This document shows, in pieces, positions 1 through 10,832 of a DNA stretch of 64,000 bases. Source of the stretch: Isoetes taiwanensis (lineage: Eukaryota; Streptophyta; Lycopodiopsida; Isoetales; Isoetaceae); contig JAJEKV010000175.1 in NCBI GenBank assembly GCA_021234155.1, positions 250,001-314,000 of the forward strand, given 5' to 3'. Numbering within the stretch: the first letter of the stretch is position 1; each line of letters opens with the position of its first letter. The translations under genes and the position numbers were made by a program. The notes beneath the pieces are model-generated. The model saw nothing but the letters and a program-made list of their open reading frames with translations, had not been told where the DNA came from and ran no database searches.

Positions 1-502
1 TCCCTTCCGGCGGAATCACTAAAATCGCGTCGTAACTGCGCAGTCACGCTGAGTGCACCCAACCCTTAGCCTTTTTTTTTCAAATTTTTAGCATAGATTT
101 CTCGGTCGATCGAGCATCTGCATTGCCGCAAACAAGGCCTCCATAGCCGTAAATAGAGTCCCTGTGCGCCTCGATGGAGCAGGAAAAGGGGGCAAAATCT
201 GCTCCCCTATTTCTATATTGTAGGGGGAAGGAACAGGGTTCCAATTTCTAGTCCAGGGTGACCCGCTCCCAGCTACCGCCAATCGTGGGACCCCACCGGC
301 TGGACTGGAAATTTGGCATCTAGCTCCTTTCCCCTATCCAGCGCCCATCCAGGTACCGGCTTGGTAAGTGATTTGCTTTGATCCACTTGTTTCTGCAATC
401 GGCTTGTCTTTGCATTTGCTCTGCCTTGCCTACAGCCCCTTGCATAGAGCCCCCTTGATTTGCCCCTTTCTGGCTTTCTCTCTCTAGGGTTTATAGTCTT
501 TC

Positions 503-830
503 TCTAGCCCCAAAACCCCCAAACCCCTAAAAGGTGCTCTGACCTACGTTTTTGGTCCCCAAATTGGATTAAAGCAATTTTTTATATGCCGAGAGACCCC
601 CACTTGCCTCACGAGTTCTCTCTCTCTAGGATTCTGATCTCTCTCTAGCCCCATAACCCCCAAACCCTCAAAAGTGCTCTGGCCGACGTTTTGGCCCCAA
701 ATTGGGATTAGCGCAATTTTGACAACCCGAAACCCAATCGCCTCGGGACCTAAACGGTTGCTCGACCTCCCTGTTTTTGGCCCCAAATTGGATTCCCCGA
801 GCTATTTTGTATGCGAGACCCCCAATGCCT
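503..830 (+). repeat. LINE 5' tandem monomers (about 2.4 copies)
   Basis: Two imperfect units of roughly 130-140 bp start at about 503 and 644, and a partial third starts at about 774. Each carries a C-rich stretch, then a GTGCTCT, ACGTTTT(T)GG and CCCCAAATTG(G)GATT series, then a purine or AT stretch with GCGAGACCCCC. Tandem 5' monomers act as promoters in some LINE families; promoter function here is inference. The 1-500 stretch before them has a T run at 71-79 and no gene I can support. Confidence 0.6.
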
Positions 831-2660
831 TTGGAAGGCGGTGCCGCAGAATAATGTTGAGCTAGGCTCCAACATTTGCCTGACATTGCCATAGCCCAAC
901 CAACTGCCTCTTGGCCTTGCCTAGCCTGGCCCGCACCACCCGCCATTGATGCCTAGCCCCTGCCACGACGACAAGCCCCTGCCATAGCCTACCTAAACCT
1001 TGCTTGACATGCCATAGCCCAAGTCATGGCCCGAAGCGCCGACCCGGTGTCCTGGACTCACCCCTAGCGGGTGAGCTTTCACGCACTTCCAAAGACCCAC
1101 CGGGCAAACCCCAACCACGGCCTGCTGACCTCACCACCCCCAGAACTGCTGGGAAAAAACCAAGAAGGGCCACCAAGGAAGCGGCCCCGTGCAGACGCAA
1201 TGGGCAAAGGAGAGACATCCTCCATAAAGAAGGAGGCACGGGCCAAGATCCACACAACCAGGCCGGCTCGACAGACGGGAATTGGCTGCTCAGGCCCCAC
1301 AGGGCCCCTCCATTGGCGTAAACCTTATCCGCATCCAAGCCGGGTTGAGGTTAACAGCGGTGCCCGCGGCCCTCTGGAAGAGAGATGGAGTCCGCAACAT
1401 CCCGGTATTGCGCGAGCCAGTTGATGATAGCAAAATAACGGATCACCGAGTTGGAGACCCAAGCACGCCAGTGGACGGCGGCATCCCCTGCGCACTTTGA
1501 GAGACGGCAAAGACCGGCAGGTGCTCAGACATTACGCAGCTCGCGGATACCTCGACGCCGCGGGAGACCGTGGACCGGCGTAGCCAGACACTTGCACCGT
1601 CGCGCTCAGCCCGCGATCGAGGTCGATGAGGCCAATGCCAGACACGGGACACGGGCCCACACTCCGGCTTTGAAGTTGAGGAGGCTACCACCGCAAGACA
1701 AAGGTTGCGAAAGCGCCTTGGAAGTCCCTTTCCGGAGAAGGATTTGGCGCGGGACCGGCCAAAATGCGTGAGCCGACCGACGCTGCTTGACAAGGCGACG
1801 GGGCCTCCATGCAGGCGCATATGAACAATGGCGGCATCGCACGCGGGAGATGGCAAGACAGGACCAAGCCTTGCAAGAGCCGAAGCCCAGACTTCGGAGA
1901 ACAAAAGCAGCTAAAGACGCGACACACTAGTACCGCCGAGCCCAACAATGCGCAAGACGCCGATGAGGTCACCGTCAACTCAACTTTGAGCACGCCGACA
2001 AGCCGCAGCCCATCAATGCCGCCACCATCATCACAGTGCGCAATGCCCTCATCGGACGCCAATGCCCTCCGCGGGGCTGAGCTCGTGTTTAAGCGAGCCA
2101 CAACTTGGTAGTTCGGGCCTGCTGGAAGAGGCGGGAGAGAATCTCACCCCGAAGATACACACACCGCATCCTTGGGCGCATGGCGTTTCTGGTCGGGACA
2201 TGTTTAGGTTCACGTGACCAGCCCCAGGCATGGGGTCCTAGCCCGTGTCCGCCCGTCGTAGTGTGTTCATGGTTGCGGATGCACAAGTTCGAGAGGCCAT
2301 ACTGCGACAGGGCAAGTTAAAAGGGAACATCTCTGTATGTGGCGGGATCTTACTCTAGTGCAAAGAGGGAGGCCCTGAGCGGGGAGTTCACCCGGGGTCG
2401 GGGCGTCCGTCGTCGACCAAATCTTTGCGGTTGCACCTGCTCAGCCAAATGCTACCCCTGTTGCCTCGCTCCTGCTCCTCCGCAATCTGCCCCTACAACT
2501 CGGCGTCCCGCCTCCGCCAAATCTTTGCCCTGGCCCTCCCTTCGCTTGTCCCTTTGTCTGCCCCGCCAACTTCGGTCTCGATGCGCTCCCGGCTGCTGGT
2601 CCTTCCGTGACATACACTACACAAGCATCTCCGATCGCTCAATAGGAATTGGGCCTCCGG
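831..2660 (+). other. LINE 5' part, no recognisable domain
   Basis: GC-rich sequence between the monomers and the endonuclease. Where intact LINEs carry ORF1 there are only short overlapping frames on both strands, with Pro/Arg/Ala-rich translations typical of GC-rich noise. I see no zinc knuckle or RNA-recognition motif. It is best regarded as decayed ORF1 and linker. Confidence 0.4.
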
Positions 2661-2669
2661 GTGGTGGTC

Positions 2670-3440
2670 TGGAATTGTCGGGGTTTCACGTGGTAGAAGG
2701 CGATAGCCTCAATTCGATGGCTGTGGACATGAACCTCATCTTCCTCATGGAACATGGAACACCCAACCCGCAAGTTGCCCGGGATGCCGAGGTACCCGGC
2801 ATTTTTCGGTATTCAATGGTTGTGCGGGGAGATGTGGGCGCGGTGGGGTTGCTGCTACTAACGGGGGTAGCCTTGGCACATTTGGTTTCCCTCAGGAAGG
2901 CCAGAACAGTAATGTTGCTACTTGTGGGTCGAGTGCACCACCACAGCGATCCTCTCTTCCTAGTCGCTTGCTACTTTCCCCATGCAAAGAGTCCCTTCTA
3001 TCCACCACCACGGAGGGCCGGGATGGACCCGATGTCGATCTATATGATGACATACATGCAGGCATAGCCGGATGGGCGAGTCATGCTCCTTGAAGACTTC
3101 AATGTCGCGGGCGGGGTGGAACAGGGCCATCGCGGGCGGACCCCCTCCGCGATGATGGCGTCTTTGCAGTTGCGCATCAGCAGAGGCGGCTTGCCCACTG
3201 CACTTTCGGATGGCGATCAGGTCACCCGCCGGCGGATAATTGCTCTCGATGTGTGGTATCTTTGACCTGCTCATATGCAATGGCCTATCACAATGGCCCT
3301 CTTCCCACGGGTACACTTGGCGAGCCGGGGACAATCACGGCGGAACTAGTGTCATGGATATTTTCCGCGTGGGCACGGACGGTCGGGACGAGGAGGCCGC
3401 ACTCAGATCACCTCCCACTCTATGTGAGGCTGGCCCGGCG
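2670..3440 (+). pseudogene. LINE apurinic-type endonuclease domain, broken
   Basis: Remnant of the endonuclease/exonuclease/phosphatase domain that nicks the target DNA in LINE retrotransposition. WNCRGFTW at about 2670 is the typical start of the domain. A GDVGAVGLLLL stretch near 2830-2870 matches the glycine-rich beta strand. VACYFPHAKSPFYPP near 2965-3010 matches the segment before the catalytic loop. MLLEDFN at about 3083-3105 stands for the usual GDFN, with the first Gly replaced by Glu. SDHLPLYVRL starting at 3403 is the C-terminal SDHxPL motif. The motifs lie in different frames with several stops between them, so this is a pseudogene. Identification rests on motif order and spacing. 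Confidence 0.8.
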
Positions 3441-4169
3441 CTCACGGCCCCTCGATAGCGGACCTTGCCGCCCTCGGTCAGCTTGGATATGAATAGGCGG
3501 AGGGTCTGGCCGACATGCTCGCGAAGCCAGCCTGACGGTTTTTGCGGGCCCACCGCCGGAGCAACAAACCCGACCAACCGGGTTGAGCTCCCTCGAATCA
3601 GGCGAACAACCGCTTTGGGAGACCTCCCCACACCGTAGATCGAGGCCGCAAATCTTTCCGCGTGCGAGATGGTTTGATGTTTGAGTGTAAGGAACGCAAA
3701 TGCGCTTTTCCCCTCATCGTGGATCAAGACCGCAAGCTTCGGGCCACCAGCCATTACCGCCTTCTGAAGGAAACAAAGGCAAGGTACGGCAAGGCACCAA
3801 GGAGAAATGTTTGGCCTACTAGACACCCACCGAGGAACTTTACGCAGGGTACTCCAAAGGCCGCCACGACCTCTGGGGGGCATCACTACGGTAACAATGG
3901 GAGCGATACATTACAGCGACTTTATGATCCCTCGGGGAACGGACAGATGTGCCCCCAGAATACGGCTACGGTGATCCGCGAGAAGAAGATGTCGAAGAGG
4001 GGCTGCAGTAGCTGGCTAATGGGAAGGCGATGGAGCTTAGGCGGCTGGGCAGCGGAGTTGCCCAAGTGGGCGGGACAGCCCATGGTGCGAATCCTTGTTT
4101 GCCTTTGTTCAACAGGGCCGCAAGAGGGGTTTTCCCGGTCATGGACCACGAGAGGCGAGGGTTGTTCCG

Positions 4170-4740
4170 GATCTACAAAGGCGGGGGACCCACCTTTGTC
4201 AAGCCAATTACCGAACCATCAAGGTCATTTCGGTGTTTGCCAAGGCGTTGGCGGGCATTCTCGAACGGCAATGGTAACCCGGTGGGAAATCGGGGAAATC
4301 GGGGCCTTACCGGGCGGGCTTCCGACCAGACATTCGACCATTGATCACATTTTCACACTTTCGGGGTCCTGTTCGAGGACCGCGAGAGACCATCGGGAGG
4401 ACTTTTGTCTTCTTTGTTTTTGTGGACTTTGCAAAAGCTTTTCGACCACGGTACCGGAAAAGTTGTGGGCGAGATTGCACCATTTGGGGCTCCACAATGG
4501 ATCTGCGGCAGCGCTAATACCAGGCTGTCACGAGAGTTGCCCAGCCGCATGCAACCGGAAGGGCCGATCATTTGCCCGGCGATTGGAGTTAGGCAAGGTT
4601 GTCCTCTCTCACCCACACTCTTTGGACTTTACATTGACCGGTTGGAAGCGGCTTGCCGCCAATGGAGGGGATATCTGACTCTTGCACCGAGTCATCCGGC
4701 GGCTCATCTATCGCGGATGATGTGGACCCCTTGGCCCATA
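4170..4740 (+). pseudogene. LINE reverse transcriptase domain, broken
   Basis: Remnant of the RT that copies LINE RNA at the nicked target. Motifs in order are: ANYRTIKVISVFAKAL near 4205-4250 (the NYRPI-like block); AGFRPDIRP near 4315-4345; FVDFAKAF near 4420-4450, the first catalytic-Asp block (normally D-x-x-KAFD, here KAFR); GVRQGCPLSPTLFGLYID at about 4585-4640, very well kept; and IADDVDPLAHTPGG near 4710-4750, equivalent to the catalytic YADD box. Consecutive motifs need frame changes and stops intervene, so the enzyme is dead. The kept Asp pair and the QGCPLSP block make the assignment secure. Confidence 0.88.
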
Positions 4741-5560
4741 CACCCGGAGGGCATGCATGCACACCTAGATGCCACGGACACATTACGCGGCGACGGACAT
4801 GCGTGTCAACCTGGCTAAGACTAAGGTGGTCCTCATATCCTCCTCCGTCATCCGGCACCTCCTCCCAAGGCCACTTATCGGGGCGAGATGGTAGAGTCAC
4901 ACCCGGCTACAAGTACACGGGTGTGGAATTTCCGATCCTCAATGTATTGGGATGCATCCATTAGCCTTGGTGGCCGACCGAGTTGGAAGGCGTTATGCGC
5001 AATGCAAAACAATAGTCCGCAGGCAGAGTATGGAGGGCCACCGGTCACATTTGTTCCGAACGGGTGGAGCCGGGTTCTTACGTATGGGGTCGAGGTGTGG
5101 GGCTCGTGGTGTCTTTGGCGACTTGGAATGACTTGGAGCAGTCCAAGGCATTTTTGACGCTGCACTTGGGGTCAAGCCCTCGGTTCCATATCGAGATCTT
5201 GTTGCAGAGGCGGGATTCATGCCCCCGCAACATGCACCCCTCGATAGACACATTGTTTATTTCGGGAAGGTGGCCGGCATGGGCGACACTTTCGGCTCCG
5301 CAATTGGCTTACTGGCGGCGGAGCCCGCCCTGCGATTCGGGGCTTGTTGGAAGGACAAAGAGAGCCCGGTGGCTGGGCGCTATTTGAACGTAGAGGGCAC
5401 ATAGGTGCCCAGTGCACGCCCGGCCGGGATAGGTCGGGGGTACTTGGACTCTTGTTTCTGGGAAGCTACGGGACGAAATGCTCGAATGGTAAAGATGGCA
5501 CACTACAAACGACACATAAACCCCACCACGGTTCGAGGCCCACGGCTCTACTTGCGTTCT
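4741..5560 (+). pseudogene. LINE post-RT region, broken
   Basis: Downstream of the RT, SRVLTYGVEVWG near 5060-5100 matches the segment that follows the RT thumb in many LINE ORF2 proteins. FLTLHLGSSPRFHIEILL near 5150-5205 matches the next conserved block (leucine-rich, followed by a Pro and a hydrophobic ILL). Frames change between the two. I saw no RNase H motif or terminal CCHC knuckle. Confidence 0.6.
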
Positions 5561-6000
5561 CGGTTGCCCATGAAGAAGCAGGGATCATCAGCGTCCATTG
5601 AGCGGGGGCCCACCATCTTCCGGCAGGCGAATGGTGGATTGAAGAGCCGCCCGACGGCTCTGTCGGTGTTACCCGGGGGGTTGTTGAGGATGAAAGCCAT
5701 GCCTTCGAGCTGTCCAGGCCTATAGTCGGTCGGGCTCGCTCGCCCTCTTAGTGCGACACAGTGCGCCCCGCTGCCACGAGCTACTCCGATGCAGCCGTCG
5801 GTTGATCCCTTGGCTCCTACCTCCGGGAGGTTTTGGATCTAGCGGACTCACCTCTATCCCAGCCTACCCGAGGTGCCGGAATTCATCAATGTATATGTAT
5901 ATTTGTACGGTTTGCCCGGCGGCTTGTTGCCGCGACGGTTTTCCCTCGTAAGAGGGTTTTTAATCCGGGTAGCAGCGGGCTTCTTTGCCGTGTAATTTGG

Positions 6001-6059
6001 GTCCCATAGGCCGATTGGCCTCATGGGACGATAAAAAGAACCTTCCTTCCTTCCTTCCT
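6001..6059 (+). repeat. LINE 3' stem-loop and CCTT tail
   Basis: GTCCCATAGGCC (6001-6012) pairs with GGCCTCATGGGAC (6017-6029) around a GATT loop, apart from one bulged base. It is followed by AATAAAAAG-like sequence and a CCTT tetranucleotide tail (6041-6059) in place of poly-A. A 3' hairpin followed by a short tandem tail is what stringent-type LINEs use for template recognition; function here is inference. Confidence 0.6.
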
Positions 6060-6125
6060 ATACATCATAGCTCATGATATTAGTCTTCAAATAGGAATAT
6101 CTTGAAATAACATGTACAAGCAGGA

Positions 6126-6181
6126 TGTTCGGACATGATATGGGTTTTGCTATTGTTCGAACATGATATGGGTTTTGCTAT
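6126..6181 (+). repeat. 28-bp tandem duplication
   Basis: Two adjacent 28-bp copies (6126-6153, 6154-6181), each beginning TGTTCG and ending GGGTTTTGCTAT, differing at one base. Confidence 0.9.
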
Positions 6182-6591
6182 TATTAGGGTATACAGTTTG
6201 GGTTGTTATCCCTCCATGCTTGATATCACTTTGTAAGCCCTATACATATTCATGTGGTTCATTCCTTCGTATGCTTTCTTTTATCATATGCTTTCTCTTA
6301 AGTCATTTTTATCTAAGCACTAAGAAGCTGTGGTTATACACTCCAAGGGAAGATATTTTGTAAACCATTAAAAATAGATATGATGTTCACTTATACGAAA
6401 ATGTACTTCCATCAGTATGAGAAAAAAGGTGTTTTTCTTTGGCATATCACGAAAGCTTTGAGGGATAGTAGGGGTAATTAAATGCCTAAGTTATAGCCCA
6501 TGTCAATGTTATATCACTTATATTTTAAGAGACAATTGTTAACAATTTCCTAGTTGAGATTCTCACAAACATAACATGAAAGCATGCAATT

Positions 6592-6620
6592 AAAAAAAAA
6601 AACACACACACACACACACA
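6592..6620 (+). repeat. Poly-A / (CA)n microsatellite
   Basis: A run of about 11 A followed by about nine CA dinucleotides. Confidence 0.9.
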
Positions 6621-7079
6621 ATATAAATACAATATCTAAATGTTGTCCAATCTTAGATCAATCCATATTCACAAAATTCAAGTTGTTGTATCAAAACCTT
6701 ACTATTGTCATAAACTCATTTAACCCCAAATCATCTATCAAAAAATCTTTACAATGGGCTACACTGTTGTAGAGCATTGGTCTCTGTTACGTTGTATGTG
6801 ACCTTTTTTTTCAGTGAAGCTAAAGAGTTGCTGCAATTTCTGCAAGAGAATTAAAATTATTACAACAAAATTATGTTAACGCTAAAATGTAGTGTTTAGC
6901 AGTGCTTAACAACGACCTTCTTTCACAGCATTCCAAAGTCGGATACACAATGAGGGACTTTTAAGTATTGGTGAGTAGAATCAACTAATGTTTTGACTTC
7001 ACATAAATCTTCATTCTCAAAAGTCAATTGGTGAAGAGAAATGTTCGTGCGCATCGGTGAGCCTCTAGGCAGAAAGAAC

Positions 7080-7235
7080 ATTCTAGTTTCTTTTGCACTA
7101 TTCCTTGGCTAGGCCTCGACCTTTGGCCAAGGCCTCGCCTCGGTTTGCAGATCTTTGGCACTATTGCTCAGCCTGGACAAAAGCATGCCTACTCATGTTA
7201 CTTGCATCTATTGGACCTTCTAAAGTATCACCCCA
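7080..7235 (-). repeat. Solitary inverted copy of the GC-rich satellite module (module B)
   Basis: Read on the minus strand this holds the ordered words of module B of the 20.5-26.2 kb array: GATACTTTAGAAGGTCC, a GTAACATG stretch, GCATGCTTTTGTCC, CAAACCGAGGCGAGGCC and a GGCC/GAGG-rich end. It lies 13 kb from the main array and in the opposite orientation, so the family is dispersed as well as tandem. Confidence 0.7.
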
Positions 7236-7607
7236 CGATAAATTTCTTGTAAGTCTAATTGTAAATGTCACATAATAATCCAACATGCCTGTAATTTTGC
7301 TTATATTTTTACTCAGATAAATAAAAATACCAGAAAGCACAATACCATTATGTTATTCAAGTGAATAGAAATACCAGAAAACACGCTACTATTATGTATT
7401 CCTACTAGTCTATGATTGCATCATCGTCTACATATATGCATCTTCGTCATTTGCTCTCTTTAATTCTTGGTGAAGGCACTAGTAGCATACTTTTTGCTAA
7501 GCGTTCTACATAAATTGGATGCTGTAAAATAAAAACAAAGTTTTTAATGCCAAAATCAAGTAAAAATCAAATTAAAAGACGCAACCATATAACTGGTAAA
7601 CTCACTA

Positions 7608-8925
7608 ACTAGTCTGAAGATCCTCTACTTCTTCAACATCTATATCCACATACTCATCCTTTTTCATATCACGAATATCCCGCTCATCTTTCCTTGTGTA
7701 TCCACGATGTAATAACACTAAATCAATCAAACCTTCATCAATAGCCACTCCATAATAATGAACACCCTGTAATGCACGTGCTTCCATCATAGAATCTGTG
7801 CCCGCAAATAGATCTAACACAAAACCGCGCTTAGCACAGAAGCAATGTAAACGAAATTCTATGAACTTAGTAGATTATTCAAGCCCAAATCTGGAGTAGG
7901 TAGTGTATGCAAAGGCAACTTATCATTGTGAGAAAGTGCATGCCAAAGCAGACTACTATTTTGATTCAAATCCTTAATAGAAAACACCTCTGCATTATAG
8001 TATCCCATGTATGTGCCAATTCTGCCATATATAATAAGGTAGCACCAATTTATTGTTATGTGGCCCATAACATCCTTTGAAAATCCAAGTGGATCATTAC
8101 TTGTCATGCAATACAAGCGGCGCCTCTCAAGACCAAACTTTCTTGCTTGACCATCCACCAAGCCCAATTGATCGGCCAAAGAAAGACGAGCAAAAATCCC
8201 CTCATCATTGACACATACAGTCACTAATGTAAATGCATCTGCAACCAGCTATGGAGTACAAACATTCCATGAAGGCATTGTAGAATGGCCAGTAGAGGAT
8301 ATCTCGTTTGTAATGAAGTCTAAAAGCACAATGTCCCCCCCCCCTTCAACTCTCCTCTTGGTAAACACGCCCGCCATGGCCAATTGCCTCTCAATTTCTC
8401 TAATTTTCTTGAAGCTAGTCCCATCTTTCACGTGGATAATGTTTTCAATATCTGTAATTCAAAGAAACATTAGCATACGTAACCTTCTGAACAAAAGATG
8501 ATGACCTAATGTCCATGTGCCCCCACACTATCATCAAGGTAGCCAACTTCGGGAGTAATCAATGCTTCATTGTCCGTTTCCTCATCTTTCTTTTTTTTTC
8601 TTTATCACTTTTCTTTTGAGTTTTCCTTCTCTTTTTCTCTTCTAACAATGGATCATCATCCTTACTTCCACTTGAGAGATTTGCAATAGAGGATAGCATA
8701 ACTTCTTTACGCAGCTCCTTTTCTTCTTCCTCGATATGATTCCCCGTGCAAAGTCTATCCACCAAAGACAATTGTTAACCTCCCAATCTAGCAATCCACC
8801 TGGTCTATGCAAATTTCCCTTTTCAATATAATAGCTTCAGAACCCGTCCTTGTTGCCCATGAGGTTACCAATATTGGCATGTCATACGTGTATTTTTGAG
8901 CCACATAAAAGTGCAAGTACCTGAA
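7608..8925 (-). pseudogene. DNA N-methyltransferase-like gene, decayed
   Basis: Minus-strand coding-like sequence, broken. The 3' end (7822-7608) translates with VLDLFAGTDSMMEARALQGV followed by HYYGVAIDEG, matching the AdoMet-binding motif I of beta-class DNA N4-cytosine/N6-adenine methyltransferases, which lies C-terminal to the catalytic motif in that class. Upstream (8224-7860) is a long frame with DVMGHITINWCYLIIYGR. Before it, after an in-frame TAG at about 8250, MPSWNVCTP lies roughly where a DPPW/Y catalytic motif would be expected, but the Asp is not visible. A Lys/Glu-rich tract (8771-8559) and an exon-like start after a CATTCAG acceptor near 8925 (YLHFYVAQKYTYDMPIL) come first. At least one frameshift (near 7862) and stops break it. 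The methyltransferase reading rests mainly on motif I; the substrate is unknown. Confidence 0.5.
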
Positions 8926-9083
8926 TGTGGCGATTCAAACATGAAACTAGTCAAGAGTACTAATGCAGGTGAATAAGACAAAACAAAGAATTAGAATTAC
9001 CTAAAAGCACACCCATTATGAAGTCCTTCGATTTCAAATGCATCCCTATTTTTTAACTATCATAGACATAAGTCTAAGGTCTC

Positions 9084-10230
9084 TTGGGATTTATGGACAA
9101 GATGCTCCAACCATGGTTTGAATACCATTTTGCCATTCCCAAGCCTACTTCCCTGCTGAATTTTGTCTCAAATGATGATGCTTTCTTAAATTCTTTATCC
9201 TTTACTGCATTATGGAATATATGGAAACACAGAAATAGATGTCTTCATGGCAAACATTCTGTCTCTTGCACTTGGATCAAATTGCACATTATATATGACC
9301 TTGAATTGGCAGCCTCATGTAATAAAAACAGCAAAGACAATCATTTTGAAGACAGATGGAACAACTTGGGAGTATTTTATAGTTCTTTTAATCTATTTAG
9401 ATTGCATTGTCATGATGAATTCACTAACACAGATTTACTATCCATCAGATTATATGAACAACCTCAGGGCAGACCTTAGACGAGAATTCCAGATTTATGT
9501 GGAACAACTTGTTGATCAAGATATTGAGTACTCTGAAGGTCTTTGGACATGGATAGTAAGAGGCAGAACAGATGTGGACATCTTAGATATTCCAGACAGG
9601 GAGATTGATTGGGCAATTGAGTTTTGCAGAGGCACTTACCTAATGCATGAGTTGTGGTGGTTCTTAGAAAGATTTGGCAGCAATATGACCGAGCTTCAAT
9701 TTGATTACTACAGGGGCTGTTATTATTATCACAGGGGTATGGCTGATGCATATGGCTCTCTTATACTTCTCAGGGCAACAACATATTATGATACTTTGAT
9801 TCAGGAATTGGATTGGGGAAATAATCACATTATGATTATTCAGCCAGACTATCCATCTCATTTCCAATACATTGACTCATATCACTTCTAATTTCCCTAT
9901 CATTTCATTCCCATCCCTCCACCTTTTACCTATCTACATATTTTGACTTCAGAATTTCCTTCAAGTGGTTATCATTCTAGCCAAAGCTTTCAGGTTTTTG
10001 GCTGTCAGCAGGTCGTTCCAAGACATTATGGCAAGAATATTCTGCTTGGTTTCAGCATCTAAACTATGGGACTTTATATCTAAGTTGATATTTAGTATAT
10101 TATTGTATTCACTGCTACTTTTATTATCATTGTCATACTTATATAGTGACAATGAGCTCTTTTGTATCTTTTTTACATAATTAATGGAAAAAACTTCATT
10201 CTCTCTCTCTCTCAAAAAAAAAAAAAAAAA
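9084..10230 (+). mobile_element. 5'-truncated LINE with poly-A tail
   Basis: Starts inside the C-terminal part of a LINE ORF2: LWNIWKHRNRCLHGKHSVS (about 9213-9270) matches the Trp/Arg-rich block near the end of plant LINE polyproteins. A second open frame (about 9430-9891) follows, with NNLRADLRREFQIYVEQL and Tyr-rich sequence ending in a stop at 9891; I do not recognise it as RNase H. A 3' untranslated stretch then ends in TTAATGGAAAA, a CT-repeat and a 17-base A run (10214-10230). Truncation at the 5' end with a poly-A 3' end is the usual outcome of LINE insertion. GTCTC occurs just before the start (about 9079) and just after the tail, a possible but short target-site duplication. Confidence 0.6.
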
Positions 10231-10233
10231 GTC

Positions 10234-10832
10234 TCCTTTTTACCCACTCATGGAAGTCTTTATCATTGTTTGGAATCTTATAACTATGCACAATAGTAGT
10301 ATTAGAAGTCATCCAATGGAACCGTCTGTCTCTAACAGTGTCATCCATCTTTCCTCTTGTCATGTCATATAGTTTCTCAATTGTCAAACAAATGTATATG
10401 TTGTTTGGATCCTTGTTAGTGACTAGGTTAATCCAATTCTCTCCCAAGTCAGGATTAAGTATTGCCAAGTATTTATCCATTTTCTTCACCCATTTTATCT
10501 TCAATCTCCTTTTCCATGACATGGCCATCCACTCAAGGATTCTCATGGAGAAATTTTGCTATCTTACTAACAATTTGGACAACTTGATTAAGCATTATTC
10601 TGCAAAGTGGTATTAACAGTGGTGGTGTCTTGTGGACTATTCTGAATTCTTGCAAGGTTTCTAAAGCACAAACATTGTTTCTAAACCAATCTATAGCGGA
10701 GGCTTGCTGTAAAAAACTAGTCGGTTGGCAATTTTCAATCGCAAAAAATAAAAATAAATAAAATAAAAAAGAAACTGGGTGCAACAACACCCTCCCTTTG
10801 TCCTTTATTTGAGAACTTACTCTAACCTTCAA
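10234..10832 (-). pseudogene. Unrecognised coding-like fragment
   Basis: Two minus-strand frames read as protein rather than noise: 10832-10533, with QVVQIVSKIAKFLHENP at its end, and 10546-10234, with KWVKKMDKYLAILNPDLGE and NNIYICLTIEKLYDMTRG. They overlap in different frames and join if one frameshift is allowed near 10545. No family recognised. The fragment lies directly beyond the poly-A of the LINE and has the same orientation as the methyltransferase-like pseudogene on the other side, so it may be the upstream part of that gene, split by the LINE. Confidence 0.35.

Larger units (their letters stand above)
1..6059 (+). mobile_element. Decayed GC-rich LINE (non-LTR retrotransposon)
   Basis: A LINE relic read on the plus strand. 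In order it shows tandem monomers near the 5' end (503-830), a long stretch without a clean reading frame, an endonuclease domain (about 2670-3420), a reverse transcriptase domain (about 4170-4740), a post-RT region with a YGVEVWG motif near 5080, a 3' stem-loop (6001-6029) and a CCTT-repeat tail ending at 6059. All domains are split over frames by stops and indels, so no functional protein is encoded. Composition is far richer in GC than the AT-rich sequence that starts right after the tail, which fixes the 3' boundary. The 5' boundary may lie outside the window, and no target-site duplication could be tested. Family placement within LINEs is not attempted. Confidence 0.85.
6060..7079. other. 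AT-rich intergenic sequence
   Basis: No gene seen. It holds a 28-bp direct duplication, an A run followed by a CA microsatellite, and otherwise AT-rich sequence. Confidence 0.6.

Noticed and set aside
480-670. Telomere-like CCCTAAA/CCCCAAA runs
   Set aside because: Only irregular C/A runs inside the LINE monomers, with no tandem heptamers.
3335-3886. 183-codon minus-strand frame
   Set aside because: It lies opposite the LINE endonuclease end (SDHLPL on the plus strand). Long antisense frames are expected in GC-rich DNA.
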